Shown here piece by piece: positions 30,899-38,258 of a stretch of DNA of 38,258 bases (positions within the stretch are counted from its first letter, which is position 1; every line of letters starts with the position of its first letter). The stretch is from an uncultured Bacteroidales bacterium. Lineage in GTDB: Bacteria > Bacteroidota > Bacteroidia > Bacteroidales > UBA932. The position numbers and the translations under genes were made by a program. The notes beneath the pieces were generated by a model, which saw only the letters and a program-made list of their open reading frames with translations, had not been told where the DNA came from and ran no database searches. The stretch is taken from NCBI GenBank assembly GCA_946187975.1, contig CAMHTE010000008.1:1-38258 (forward strand), in the 5' to 3' direction.

Positions 30899-31153
30899 AT
30901 GACTGTTGTTAGCATACGGGATTTCCGAGCAAAACAGAGCAAATATCTCGGTCTAGCTGCCGGTGGTGAGAGCGTCATCCTGACGTCCCGCGCTGGTAGC
31001 TTCAAGATCGTGCCCGTAACGGAGGACGATAGCCTTGTTAGCAAGAAGGAGTTTTTCGCCCGAATTGATAAAGCACGTAAGAGTATTGCCGAAGGTAAAG
31101 GCACTTCGGTGTCAGGGAAAGTGGAGTTGGATTCGTTATTGGCAAATCTTTAA
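30899..31153 (+). CDS. Phd/YefM-family antitoxin (84 aa)
   Basis: The ATG at 30899 lies 15 bases after the -7 element; an in-frame TTG at 30881 is inside the promoter and was rejected. The N-terminal half has the Phd/YefM fold (SIRDFRAKQSKYLGLAAGGESVILTSRAGSFKIVPV). The C-terminal half is the charged helix that wraps the toxin (KKEFFARIDKARKSIAEGKG). It would neutralise the following YoeB-like toxin and repress the operon through the palindrome upstream. The toxin gene starts directly after its stop codon. Confidence 0.87.
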   Translation: MTVVSIRDFRAKQSKYLGLAAGGESVILTSRAGSFKIVPVTEDDSLVSKKEFFARIDKARKSIAEGKGTSVSGKVELDSLLANL

Positions 31154-31426
31154 ATGTATACGTTAGTATTTGCTCCCCAAGCATTAGAGGACCTATCTAA
31201 ACTAAAGAAATCAGAACCTGCCGCTTTTAAAAAAGCACGTAAGTTGTTGGGAGAATTGCAAGAACACCCCAAAACCGGGACGGGAAAGCCTGAACCGCTA
31301 TCTGGGGGTAGAGTCGGTCAATGGTCCAGGCGTATCTCTCTAAAGCACAGACTCATCTATGAGATAGAAGAAACCGTCGTAAAGGTGGATGTACTGTCTG
31401 CCTATGGCCACTACAATGACAGATAG
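31154..31426 (+). CDS. yoeB: YoeB/Txe-family mRNA interferase toxin (90 aa)
   Basis: The length and motifs fit the YoeB branch of the RelE superfamily: LVFAPQALEDLSKLKKSEP at the N-terminus, the GTGKPEPLSGG loop, SRRISLKHRLIYEIEE and the terminal SAYGHYND, which supplies the catalytic His/Tyr-type end. YoeB cleaves mRNA at the ribosomal A site when not bound by antitoxin. It begins at the base after the antitoxin stop (31153), so the two are translationally coupled. Its last 16 bp overlap the convergent methyltransferase-like gene. Confidence 0.9.
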   Translation: MYTLVFAPQALEDLSKLKKSEPAAFKKARKLLGELQEHPKTGTGKPEPLSGGRVGQWSRRISLKHRLIYEIEETVVKVDVLSAYGHYNDR

Positions 31427-31902
31427 CGTGGAACACGGCTTTTATACTCAAGGTACTCTTCCCCGAAATCCTTTTCCAGTCGCTTCTCTTCCGATCGGAC
31501 CTGAAGGGTTAGAAGAATCACTTCTGCCGCAAAAACCACCAGCGGCCACCAACTAAGCAACCAAAGGAGAACGCCGATGTCGTACACGTAAATACCCACG
31601 AGCATCGGATTACGTGTGAACCTGTAGGGCCCGTCCACCATGAGGTGTTTGGTCCGTGGCGCCAACGCATGGCCATACGCGTCTAAGGGGTTTCCCTCAC
31701 CCACAAGCTTCATATGGACGATGGACCAGATGCTTAGCGCCAGGCCGCATATCACCAGGACCAGCGCTATCAGCATCCACGCCAGACCCGGCGCCCAGGG
31801 GAACTGTCTTCCGGATACTACCCACATCAAGGATGGAATCCCCGCGACGAATACGAGGAAACCCAGTACGTACCCTATTAAATTTCTGTGTTGTTTTTCC
31901 AT
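31411..31902 (-). CDS. Isoprenylcysteine carboxyl methyltransferase-like membrane protein (163 aa)
   Basis: The family of ICMT/phospholipid methyltransferase-like membrane proteins is shown by several membrane helices (about 8-30, 38-60, 105-130), the SAM-binding signature DGPYRFTRNPMLVG and the C-terminal RSEEKRLEKDFGEEYLEYKSRVPRYL. Bacterial members methylate unknown lipid or small-molecule acceptors at the membrane. It starts 25 bp inside the 3' end of the zinc-ribbon gene on the same strand, so the two are coupled. It overlaps the yoeB toxin end to end by 16 bp. Confidence 0.87.
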   Translation of the reverse strand: MEKQHRNLIGYVLGFLVFVAGIPSLMWVVSGRQFPWAPGLAWMLIALVLVICGLALSIWSIVHMKLVGEGNPLDAYGHALAPRTKHLMVDGPYRFTRNPMLVGIYVYDIGVLLWLLSWWPLVVFAAEVILLTLQVRSEEKRLEKDFGEEYLEYKSRVPRYLSL

Positions 31903-32189
31903 CTCTTCAGCATGGGGAAGAAGCCACGCATCATCTGGACGTATTGCTCACGGGTCATGGGCTCGGGCATGTTCTTGTTCACCTCGTCCACGAACTGCGC
32001 GCAGTGCTCTATCATCTCGTCCATCGTGCATTCCTGCAGGAACTTGCCATTCTGGTAGCAGTAGCAGCAATAGTCATAATTGACGCTGCCGTCGGCATTG
32101 GTCCCGTAGTCCTCCTTCCTGGTAAGGGGCATTCCGCAACTCTGGCAGAACTGCGGTTCTTGGGATGACTTTTCAAGTCTTTTCTTCAT
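31878..32189 (-). CDS. Small zinc-ribbon protein, paralogue of the 1243-1968 N-terminal domain (103 aa)
   Basis: ATG 32189 is preferred. The longer in-frame TTG start at 32207 lies within the TATCTTTG promoter element. Cysteines 15, 18, 41 and 44 (CQSC, CCYC) form the ribbon, followed by LQECTMDEMIEHCAQFVDEVNKN and EPMTREQYVQMM. This is the same domain as the N-terminus of the protein at 1243-1968, here without the flavin domain. Freestanding versions of this putative zinc ribbon are widespread and uncharacterised; a role as a metal-responsive or regulatory partner is only a guess. It is coupled to the methyltransferase-like gene by a 25-bp overlap. Confidence 0.82.
   Translation of the reverse strand: MKKRLEKSSQEPQFCQSCGMPLTRKEDYGTNADGSVNYDYCCYCYQNGKFLQECTMDEMIEHCAQFVDEVNKNMPEPMTREQYVQMMRGFFPMLKRWKNNTEI
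31981..32050. repeat. 70-bp near-identical direct repeat, copy 2 (copy 1 at 1790-1859)
   Basis: This copy inside the small zinc-ribbon gene differs at four of 70 positions from 1790-1859. It has the same orientation. Confidence 0.75.
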
Positions 32190-32204
32190 ATCAAAATCTT
32201 TCTC

Positions 32205-32212
32205 CAAAGATA
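32205..32212 (-). promoter_or_regulatory. -7 element of the zinc-ribbon/methyltransferase operon
   Basis: TATCTTTG on the minus strand is a full consensus match, 15 bases before the ATG at 32189. It is divergent from the rhaA promoter region. Confidence 0.6.
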
Positions 32213-32253
32213 CGTTTTTTTGAAGATACGGTGATTCCGTGCAGAATAAGCAT

Positions 32254-32261
32254 TATCTTTA
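32254..32261 (+). promoter_or_regulatory. Candidate -7 element of rhaA
   Basis: TATCTTTA is one base from the consensus and lies 30 bases before the ATG at 32292. No TTTG is found at the right distance upstream, so an activator may be needed, as is usual for rhamnose genes. No operator could be identified. Confidence 0.42.
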
Positions 32262-32291
32262 TAGCAGAAAAAGAAAACCACAGATAACGCT

Positions 32292-33542
32292 ATGAACGAC
32301 GCCAAGATCCTTAAGTCGTACGAAATCGCCCGTGAGCGCTACGCGGCCCTGGGCGTGGACACTGACAAAGCAGTCGAAACCCTGGAAAAGACCCCCATCT
32401 CCCTGCATTGCTGGCAGACCGACGATGTGTTGGGCTTTGAACGCAATGAAGCCCTCTCCGGCGGCATACAGACAACCGGGAATTATCCGGGACGGGCCCG
32501 CAACATAGATGAGGTGCGGCAGGATGTCCTCTTTGCAAAGAGCCTTATTGCCGGAAAACATCGCCTGAACCTGCATGAGATATATGGTGATTTCGGGGGA
32601 AAGTTCGTAGACCGCGACCAAGTGGAGGTCAAGCACTTCGAGAGCTGGATCGAATGGGCGAAAGAGAACGGGATGAAGCTGGATTTCAACTCCACGTCCT
32701 TTTCCCATCCCAAGAGCGGAGACCTGTCGCTGAGCAATCCGGATCCGGCCATACGCGAATTCTGGATTGAGCATACCAAGCGTTGCCGCCGTATAGCCGA
32801 CGCAATGGGTAAAGCCCAGGGGGACCCCTGTATCATGAATATCTGGGTGCACGACGGTTCTAAGGACCAGACAGTGGAGCGCAAGCGTTATCGTGAGATT
32901 TTCGCCGAGAGCCTGGATGAGATACTGAAAGAAAAGCTCCCCGGCATGAAAACATGTCTGGAAGCCAAGCTATTCGGTATCGGGCTGGAAAGTTATACTG
33001 TGGGTTCCCACGACTTCGTGGCGGGCTACTGCGCCACCCGCAAACTCATGTACACCCTGGACACCGGGCACTACGAAATGACGGAGAATGTGTCCGACAT
33101 GGTGGCCTCGCTCCTTCTCTTTGTTCCCGAACTGATGCTGCACGTGTCCCGCCCCATCCGCTGGGATTCCGACCACGTCACCATCATGAACGACCAGACC
33201 CTGGACCTGTTCAAGGAAATCGTCCGTGCGGATGCGCTGAACCGCGCACACATAGGCCTGGATTACTTCGACGCAGCCATCAACCGCATCGGAGCTTATG
33301 TAATTGGTTCCCGCGCAACACAGAAGTGCCTGCTGAGCGCCCTCCTGGAGCCCCTCGCAAAGCTCCGCGAGTACGAAGACGCAGGCAAGGGCTTCCAGCG
33401 CCTGGCTCTGCTGGAGGAGGCCAAGACCCTACCGTTCGGCGCCGTATTCGATTACTTCAACTACAAGAACGGTGTTCCCGTTGGCGAGGCTTTCATACCC
33501 GAAATCGAGAAGTACGAGAGAGAAGTAACTTCCAGGAGATAA
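32292..33542 (+). CDS. rhaA: L-rhamnose isomerase (416 aa)
   Basis: This enzyme converts L-rhamnose to L-rhamnulose (EC 5.3.1.14). Family features along the chain include ISLHCWQTDDVLGFE near the N-terminus, TTGNYPGRA, LNLHEIYGDFGG, FNSTSFSHPKS, IWVHDGSKD, the metal-binding Glu in CLEAKLFG, LDTGHYEM and HVSRPIRWDSDHV with the metal-binding Asp and His. The length is typical for RhaA. It is separated from rhaB by 3 bp. The aldolase step and a rhamnose importer are not in the window and must be elsewhere. Confidence 0.96.
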   Translation: MNDAKILKSYEIARERYAALGVDTDKAVETLEKTPISLHCWQTDDVLGFERNEALSGGIQTTGNYPGRARNIDEVRQDVLFAKSLIAGKHRLNLHEIYGDFGGKFVDRDQVEVKHFESWIEWAKENGMKLDFNSTSFSHPKSGDLSLSNPDPAIREFWIEHTKRCRRIADAMGKAQGDPCIMNIWVHDGSKDQTVERKRYREIFAESLDEILKEKLPGMKTCLEAKLFGIGLESYTVGSHDFVAGYCATRKLMYTLDTGHYEMTENVSDMVASLLLFVPELMLHVSRPIRWDSDHVTIMNDQTLDLFKEIVRADALNRAHIGLDYFDAAINRIGAYVIGSRATQKCLLSALLEPLAKLREYEDAGKGFQRLALLEEAKTLPFGAVFDYFNYKNGVPVGEAFIPEIEKYEREVTSRR

Positions 33543-33545
33543 GGA

Positions 33546-34958
33546 ATGAAAGAAGATTTCACATTCCTGGCCTTTGACTGCGGCGCCACCAGCGGACGAG
33601 GCGTGCTGGCCACCCTCAGTGGCAGCTCCCTCTCCATGAAGGAGGTGTACCGTTTCCCTTCGGAGATGAAGAAGGAAGACGGGCGTTTTTACTGGGACGT
33701 AGCGGCCATATACGGGCATTTTGTGGAGTGCCTTACGCAGATAGGTGCGACGGGCGTCCGTTTGGATTCCATTGGCATCGATACCTGGGGCGTGGACTTT
33801 GGCTGCGTGGGGAAAGACGGCTCACTCCTGGGCCTGCCGCGCTGCTACCGGGATCCGTACACCGTGGGCGTGCCCGAAAAGGTGTACACAAGAGTATCCC
33901 ACGATGATCTCTATGCACGCACAGGCATCCAGATCATGAACTTCAACACCATCTTCCAGCTGTATGCGCAGACGGAAGCCGGAGACGAGGCCCTGGCTAA
34001 AGCCGACGCAATCCTTTTCATGCCCGACCTGCTGTCGTACATGCTCACAGGCAAGCGCGTCTGCGAATACACCGACGCTTCCACTTCCGGCATGATGGAC
34101 CAGGCCACCCGCAAGTTCAATAAAGCTTTACTGAAGGAACTGGGCATCCGTACAGAGATGCTCCTGCCCATTATACAACCCGGCACAGTAGTGGGCACCC
34201 TGAAACCCGAACTCGCCGCCTCAACGGGGCTGGGCGCAGTTCCCGTCGTCGCCGTGGCAGGGCACGATACCGCGTCGGCCATTGTGGCGGTCCCCGCCTC
34301 CGACGAACGCTTCGCCTACCTTTCCAGCGGCACCTGGAGCCTGATGGGTATCGAAGTCCCTGCTCCGATAATCAATAAAGAATCGGCCAGACTGAATTTC
34401 ACAAATGAGGGCGGTATAGAAGGCACCACGCGCTTTCTCAAGAACATTACCGGAATGTGGCTGCTGGAGCAGTGCCGCCAGGTGTGGAAGGCCTCAGGCA
34501 AGTATTATTCCTATAATCAGCTGGAGGAGATGGCCCGGGCGGAAGCCGGTTTTACCGGACGCATCAACCCCGACGAGCCCCGCTTCGCAGCACCGGAAAA
34601 CATGCTCCTGGAAATCAAGGACGCCCTTGGATTCGACGCCTCGGACGCCCAGGTCGTAAGTTGCATCTACCATTCCCTCGCAGACCGCTACGGGGCTGTC
34701 CTTCAGATGCTCCGCAGCTTTGCACCTTTCTCCATCGACAAACTTCAAATTATCGGAGGCGGGAGTGCCAACGCACTTCTGAACCAGTGGACGGCCGACG
34801 TATTGGGCATTCCGGTGATAGCCGGCCCTACCGAGGCCACGGCGATCGGCAATGTCCTCGTTCAGGCCAAAGCCGCCGGCGTGGTTAAGGACCGCTGGGA
34901 AATGCGCAAACTGGTATCCTCCTCGTTCGACGTTAAAGTCTTCGAACCCCGGCGATAA
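33546..34958 (+). CDS. rhaB: Rhamnulokinase (470 aa)
   Basis: This FGGY-family kinase phosphorylates L-rhamnulose to L-rhamnulose 1-phosphate with ATP (EC 2.7.1.5). It shows the N-terminal phosphate-binding loop DCGATSGRGVLATL, the substrate motif GIDTWGVDFG, AGHDTASAIVAVP, SSGTWSLMGIE and the C-terminal IGGGSANALLNQWTADVLGIPVIAGPTEATAIGN. Length and order are those of RhaB. It is co-transcribed with rhaA, and a promoter-like element follows before the next gene. Confidence 0.95.
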   Translation: MKEDFTFLAFDCGATSGRGVLATLSGSSLSMKEVYRFPSEMKKEDGRFYWDVAAIYGHFVECLTQIGATGVRLDSIGIDTWGVDFGCVGKDGSLLGLPRCYRDPYTVGVPEKVYTRVSHDDLYARTGIQIMNFNTIFQLYAQTEAGDEALAKADAILFMPDLLSYMLTGKRVCEYTDASTSGMMDQATRKFNKALLKELGIRTEMLLPIIQPGTVVGTLKPELAASTGLGAVPVVAVAGHDTASAIVAVPASDERFAYLSSGTWSLMGIEVPAPIINKESARLNFTNEGGIEGTTRFLKNITGMWLLEQCRQVWKASGKYYSYNQLEEMARAEAGFTGRINPDEPRFAAPENMLLEIKDALGFDASDAQVVSCIYHSLADRYGAVLQMLRSFAPFSIDKLQIIGGGSANALLNQWTADVLGIPVIAGPTEATAIGNVLVQAKAAGVVKDRWEMRKLVSSSFDVKVFEPRR

Positions 34959-34978
34959 ACCATTTATACTGACTAATT

Positions 34979-34986
34979 TATCTTTG
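34979..34986 (+). promoter_or_regulatory. -7 element before the GxDLY/SGNH esterase gene
   Basis: TATCTTTG is a full match and ends 7 bases before the ATG at 34994, so the transcript would have almost no leader. No -33 TTTG is evident. The gene may also be read through from rhaAB. Confidence 0.5.
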
Positions 34987-34993
34987 TTTGTAT

Positions 34994-36082
34994 ATGAAAA
35001 AGATTATCCTTCTATTTGCTGCCATCGCACTGGTTTTCAATGCCGCAGCCCAGACCCGTTCATGGGCGAAGAAAGAGGCCGCTGAACTCAATCTTTGCGG
35101 CAAGGCATTTACCACCCCCAACCCCTATCATCGCATTGACACCTGCGTGTACAAGGGATTCACGCCCGGGGAGAACATCCAGTGCCGGGTTCCCGCCGGT
35201 CTCACCGTGATGTTCAAGACCGATGCCACCGAGATAGGTGCCAGCGTATCCTTCGGTTATGTGAACCGCGACCCGTACGGCTCCTACCGCGGATTCGATC
35301 TCTACATCAAGAAGGACGGAAAATGGCTTTGGGCCGGCAACACCACATTCGACCGTGACCACAAGGATCCGAATAAGGTCCGCACCATAGTCAAGAAGAT
35401 GGCCCCCGGGGAAAAGGAGTGCCTGCTCTATATGCCCTTGTATTCCGAGCTCAATTCCTGTCAGATCTGCGTCCCCGAAGGCAGCACGCTGGAGCCCCTG
35501 GAATCGCCTTTCAAATACAAGATCGCCTTCCATGGCAGCAGCTTCACCCACGGCGTCAGCTGCACCCGCGGAGGCATGAGCTACCCCATGCAATTCATGC
35601 GCAAGACCGGGCTTCAGGTGATCCCCCTCGGATTTAGCGGCAACTGCAAGATGCAGCCGTATTTTGCCGACGTGCTGGAAGATGTGGAGGCCGATGCATA
35701 CGTATTCGACCCCTTCTCCAACCCCAACATTCCCATGATCAGGGAGCGCCTGCTCCCCTTCATTGACCGCATGGTAAAGGCGCATCCCGGCAAGCCCATA
35801 ATCATCCAGCGTACCATCTATTGGGAGAGGGAGAATTTCAATACCGAGTCGCAGGCTGAGTTCGGCGGCAGAAGGGCTCTCTCCGACAGTCTGATGCAGA
35901 TTGCATGCAAGCAATACAAGGATGTCTATTACATAAAGCCCGATGCGGCCCTGCACAACGGTGAATCCTCAACGGCGGACGGCGTGCACCCCAACGACAA
36001 CGGCTATTCCCTCTGGGAAGCCTCCATCGAAAAGCCGATTCTGAAGATTTTGAAGAAGTACGGCATAAAGAGGAGCTGGTAG
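34994..36082 (+). CDS. Secreted GxDLY / SGNH-type esterase (362 aa)
   Basis: ATG 34994 gives a signal peptide cleaved near NAAAQ; an in-frame TTG six bases earlier was not used. The N-terminal beta domain has the signature GFDLY (100-104) that names the GxDLY family. It is followed by an SGNH hydrolase domain with the nucleophile in HGSSFTHG (Ser182 or 183), GFSGNC, FDPFSNPN (Asn243) and ADGVHPND (Asp329, His332). This pair of domains occurs in secreted Bacteroidetes esterases, presumably deacetylating sugars. Being downstream of rhaAB, a role in removing acetyl groups from rhamnose-containing glycans is plausible but inferred. The next gene follows by 10 bp. Confidence 0.9.
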   Translation: MKKIILLFAAIALVFNAAAQTRSWAKKEAAELNLCGKAFTTPNPYHRIDTCVYKGFTPGENIQCRVPAGLTVMFKTDATEIGASVSFGYVNRDPYGSYRGFDLYIKKDGKWLWAGNTTFDRDHKDPNKVRTIVKKMAPGEKECLLYMPLYSELNSCQICVPEGSTLEPLESPFKYKIAFHGSSFTHGVSCTRGGMSYPMQFMRKTGLQVIPLGFSGNCKMQPYFADVLEDVEADAYVFDPFSNPNIPMIRERLLPFIDRMVKAHPGKPIIIQRTIYWERENFNTESQAEFGGRRALSDSLMQIACKQYKDVYYIKPDAALHNGESSTADGVHPNDNGYSLWEASIEKPILKILKKYGIKRSW

Positions 36083-36092
36083 TATTATTTGC

Positions 36093-37301
36093 ATGAAACA
36101 CACACTTCTTATTTGTCTCGCAACCATCATGGCTGGTTGCGGGCTGGGACCCACCGGAACGCAGGACACCTTTCGTGCCGAATGGATTATCCCAAAGGGA
36201 GAATTCCCCACCGTTGCAACCAACGGCTCTCCGGCCTTCGCAGCGCTTGAACTCCAAGGCGAAGACAGCGTATGGGTCTTTCATTTCCCAGTAAAGAAGA
36301 TCCGCAAGGGCACTTATTTGGAATTCGACTGGGGCATGACCGCCCGCAAAGGCGACTGGGGGCACTACCGTGCCGAGTATTCCACCGGTGAGGAATGGAT
36401 CCCCATGAAAGAATTCCGGGTTTCTCCCCGCCAGCATCAGCCGACTACCGAACTTGCCACCTTCCGTCTCGGAAAAACCGTAAGGGACGAATTGAAGATA
36501 AGGCTTTTACCTATTCATCCGGACACTGATGGGCCGGTCAGGTCGGCCGTAATCACCAGGAAGGGATACACCGGGGCGAAGGCCTTTATTCTTGGGGATA
36601 AAGCCCCTTCGGACACCATGAGAGTCCTGTGCATAGGCAATTCCAACACCTACTACAACAATGCTCCGTCCCTTTTGAAGGAAATAGCATGGAGCCAGGG
36701 GTATTACTTCGACATTGAGATGGCTACGAAGGGCGGACAGACCTTCGGTCAGCATCTGGCCCTTCACAGGACAATGCACCTCGTCCGCAAAGGAGGCTAT
36801 GATGCCGCAATACTACAGAACAGCACCCTGCCAATGGTCCAGGTTGCCCTCTTCCCCGAACAAAACGTGCAATCCATAGCGGACTGCGTGGCCCTGGCGG
36901 ATTCCATACGGAGATACAGTCCCAACGCACGGGTATTCCTTGAAAGAGGGTTCCCCTACTCGGCACACAACTTCCTGGAAGCAGACGGTTGGGAAGGGAT
37001 GAACAAGGCCATGGACGAAACCGTAATTATCATGTCCGAAGCCTCCGGAACAGAGATATCGCCCATAGGGCAGGCTTCGGAGATGGCACGCACGCAACGT
37101 CCCGACCTTGTCCTCTACCAGAGCGACAACGCCCACCCGACGCTGCTGCTGTCATATATCAAGTCCTGTGTCAACTACCTGATGCTGGTCTGCCCGGACA
37201 ATCCCACATTCTCGGCCGACGTCGCCAACTGCGGCATCGAGCCCGAGCTCGCGGCATATTTACGTTCGCTAGCCGTGAAGGCTGTAAGCCTTAATCCTTA
37301 A
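36093..37301 (+). CDS. DUF4886-type SGNH-fold lipoprotein (402 aa)
   Basis: The lipobox is MAGC (Cys16). Residues 25-165 are beta-rich and unrecognised (WVFHFPVKKIRKGTYLEFDWGM). From about residue 176 the protein resembles DUF4886/SGNH proteins: RVLCIGNSNTYYNNAPSLLKEIA with the nucleophile-type GNS, ATKGGQTFGQHL, DAAILQNSTLPM and the C-terminal DNAHPTLLLSYIKSCVNY with a His-Pro pair. The likely activity is esterase, with unknown substrate. It follows the GxDLY esterase by 10 bp and should be in the same transcript. Its 3' end overlaps a decayed minus-strand gene by 11 bp. Confidence 0.85.
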   Translation: MKHTLLICLATIMAGCGLGPTGTQDTFRAEWIIPKGEFPTVATNGSPAFAALELQGEDSVWVFHFPVKKIRKGTYLEFDWGMTARKGDWGHYRAEYSTGEEWIPMKEFRVSPRQHQPTTELATFRLGKTVRDELKIRLLPIHPDTDGPVRSAVITRKGYTGAKAFILGDKAPSDTMRVLCIGNSNTYYNNAPSLLKEIAWSQGYYFDIEMATKGGQTFGQHLALHRTMHLVRKGGYDAAILQNSTLPMVQVALFPEQNVQSIADCVALADSIRRYSPNARVFLERGFPYSAHNFLEADGWEGMNKAMDETVIIMSEASGTEISPIGQASEMARTQRPDLVLYQSDNAHPTLLLSYIKSCVNYLMLVCPDNPTFSADVANCGIEPELAAYLRSLAVKAVSLNP

Positions 37302-37606
37302 CGGGACGGATGGAGTAGCCCTTCATACGGTCTCCAAGGGTTAAATAGTTCTCCGTTGCGTTATAAATACAGCAGATCCAAGCAACGCCGGGGGCCATCC
37401 GCGAGATTCGTCGCAACGGTAGCAGTGAGTTGCAGGGTCTCACCGACAGACATCTCGGCAGAGGTCTTGTCCAACTTGATAAATTCATCGGAGTTGTTCG
37501 CTTCTTCGGGGTCGCATGCCATAAGAAGGGCCATCGAACCGGCCAGAAATGCAAGCAATAGTTTTTTTCGGAACTGTGGTTTAAAATCAACGACTAATAT
37601 AGGCAA
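37291..37606 (-). pseudogene. Decayed Big_2/FISUMP lipoprotein gene
   Basis: On the minus strand one frame encodes a lipoprotein start (FRKKLLLAFLAGSMALLMAC followed by DPEEANNSDEF) and the first strands of a Big_2 domain (IKLDKTSAEMSVGETLQLTATV). It breaks off after about 80 residues. A different frame then gives the usual FISUMP ending (YNATENYLTLGDRMKGYSIRPVKD) and TAA at 37291. The middle of the gene is missing, the two parts are out of frame, and no ATG precedes the signal peptide (only TTG). The remnant therefore looks like the two ends of a Big_2-FISUMP lipoprotein joined by a deletion. The neighbouring gene at 37618 belongs to the same family. Confidence 0.72.
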
Positions 37607-37617
37607 AAAACACTACA

Positions 37618-38258
37618 TTAAATATCTATAGGGTCTTCTACTGGTCGGATTGTTCTGCCGAGACAACGTCTGCCGGTATTTGAATAATCCCATTCCCATC
37701 CAAACCAAAAACTATTGGTGTATGAGGCTCCCGAGGAATCGAAGACAAAGCTCCACGCAAGATCCGGGGACTCCTTATAAAGGTCAGAAGACCAATAGAA
37801 CCCTTTTTGTCCAACCTGATAGCATTCTGTTCCATCTTTTTGACCATCCGCAGGGAGAAAAATGTTTTTTCCGTTTGGCCCTGTAACCACAAAACCGTTT
37901 TTTCCGTCCAGTTTTGTCCACTCCCATTTACAGTTTAACCATAATTCTTTCCAATCGGACATATTGGGTATTCGCCATAGCGCTCCAAACAGTTTGTATG
38001 CTGCATCGTCCGTAAAGTCAAGGGTAACCTCGTTATCGAAGTCTCCATTACGGCCATACGACGAATTAGTACAATACTTTAAAAGACTATCGTATGAGCC
38101 CAGACGATAAGTACTCCACTCATAATTACGCTTATCCGATGTCTCGCCCCAGGCAAAATACTTAATGTCTCCGTATTTATCAGTTATATTCTCGCTCGCC
38201 CATTTGATTCCGGATGGCAATCCTAAATCAATGGGCTGTAGTGCCTGTTCCGTTCTGA
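37618..38258 (-). CDS. FISUMP-domain protein, 5' end outside the window
   Basis: The frame stays open to the window edge (about 213 residues visible). The sequence is a typical FISUMP domain: IDLGLPSGIKWASENITDKYG, YFAWGETSDK, the run LFGALWRIPNMSDWKELW, then GFVVTGPNGKNIFLPADG, GFYWSSDL and GRTIRPVED at the end. Expected to be the C-terminal part of a secreted or surface lipoprotein, probably preceded by Big_2 domains as in the adjacent remnant. A TTG at 38220 is within the conserved IDLGLPSG motif and is not the start. The function of the domain is unknown. Confidence 0.85.
   Translation of the reverse strand, partial: RTEQALQPIDLGLPSGIKWASENITDKYGDIKYFAWGETSDKRNYEWSTYRLGSYDSLLKYCTNSSYGRNGDFDNEVTLDFTDDAAYKLFGALWRIPNMSDWKELWLNCKWEWTKLDGKNGFVVTGPNGKNIFLPADGQKDGTECYQVGQKGFYWSSDLYKESPDLAWSFVFDSSGASYTNSFWFGWEWDYSNTGRRCLGRTIRPVEDPIDI

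Noticed and set aside
32190..32207. Longer zinc-ribbon protein starting at TTG 32207
   Set aside because: That start lies inside the TATCTTTG promoter element; ATG 32189 is downstream of the predicted transcription start.

Overview
The window looks like a chromosomal segment of a high-GC member of the Bacteroidales, probably from a gut-type habitat. The evidence is a SusC/SusD pair, many lipoproteins with SPII signals, BACON, GLUG, fimbrillin-like, DUF5689 and FISUMP domains, and promoters of the Bacteroidetes form TTTG-N20-TAnnTTTG. No genus can be named from the sequence alone.

Left edge (1-2022): the last codons of an unknown plus-strand gene, then a two-gene minus-strand operon made of a zinc-ribbon/FMN-binding fusion and a double-GNAT acetyltransferase.

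Surface-lipoprotein region (2207-26287): a strong promoter drives a 54-residue peptide plus a large fimbrillin-like/GLUG lipoprotein, closed by a hairpin terminator. Behind the terminator, on the opposite strand, lies an internally deleted remnant of an endonuclease/exonuclease/phosphatase (EEP) gene. A second promoter at 5565-5595 then precedes ten tightly packed or overlapping genes (5680-25272): GLUG-SGNH hydrolase, fimbrillin-like lipoprotein, EEP-domain lipoprotein, unknown lipoprotein, SusC, SusD, two paralogous BACON-DUF5689 lipoproteins, a fimbrillin-like/FISUMP lipoprotein and a Big_2 lipoprotein. A glycerophosphodiester phosphodiesterase follows with its own promoter and terminator. 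The locus has SusCD but no recognisable glycosidase, lyase or protease. Its recognisable enzymes are an EEP phosphoesterase, an SGNH esterase and a GDPD, so a nucleic-acid or phosphodiester substrate is a reasonable hypothesis, not a demonstration.

Accessory region (26264-32212): an alpha/beta hydrolase whose last codons run through a tRNA-Asp(GTC) 3' fragment (a probable integration scar), a GreA-type factor, a nitroreductase lipoprotein, an AT-richer coiled-coil membrane protein, an orphan fragment-like homologue of DNA polymerase III alpha, a fusion of an integrase-type Arm DNA-binding domain with DUF1653, a YefM/YoeB toxin-antitoxin pair with a palindromic operator, an isoprenylcysteine-methyltransferase-like membrane protein and a second zinc-ribbon protein. 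The Arm-DUF1653 fusion and the DnaE-like orphan are the least ordinary genes here.

Right region (32254-38258): rhaA-rhaB (L-rhamnose to L-rhamnulose 1-phosphate) followed by two secreted SGNH-family esterase-like genes, then on the minus strand a decayed FISUMP lipoprotein gene and a FISUMP gene cut by the window edge. The aldolase rhaD and a rhamnose transporter are not in the window.
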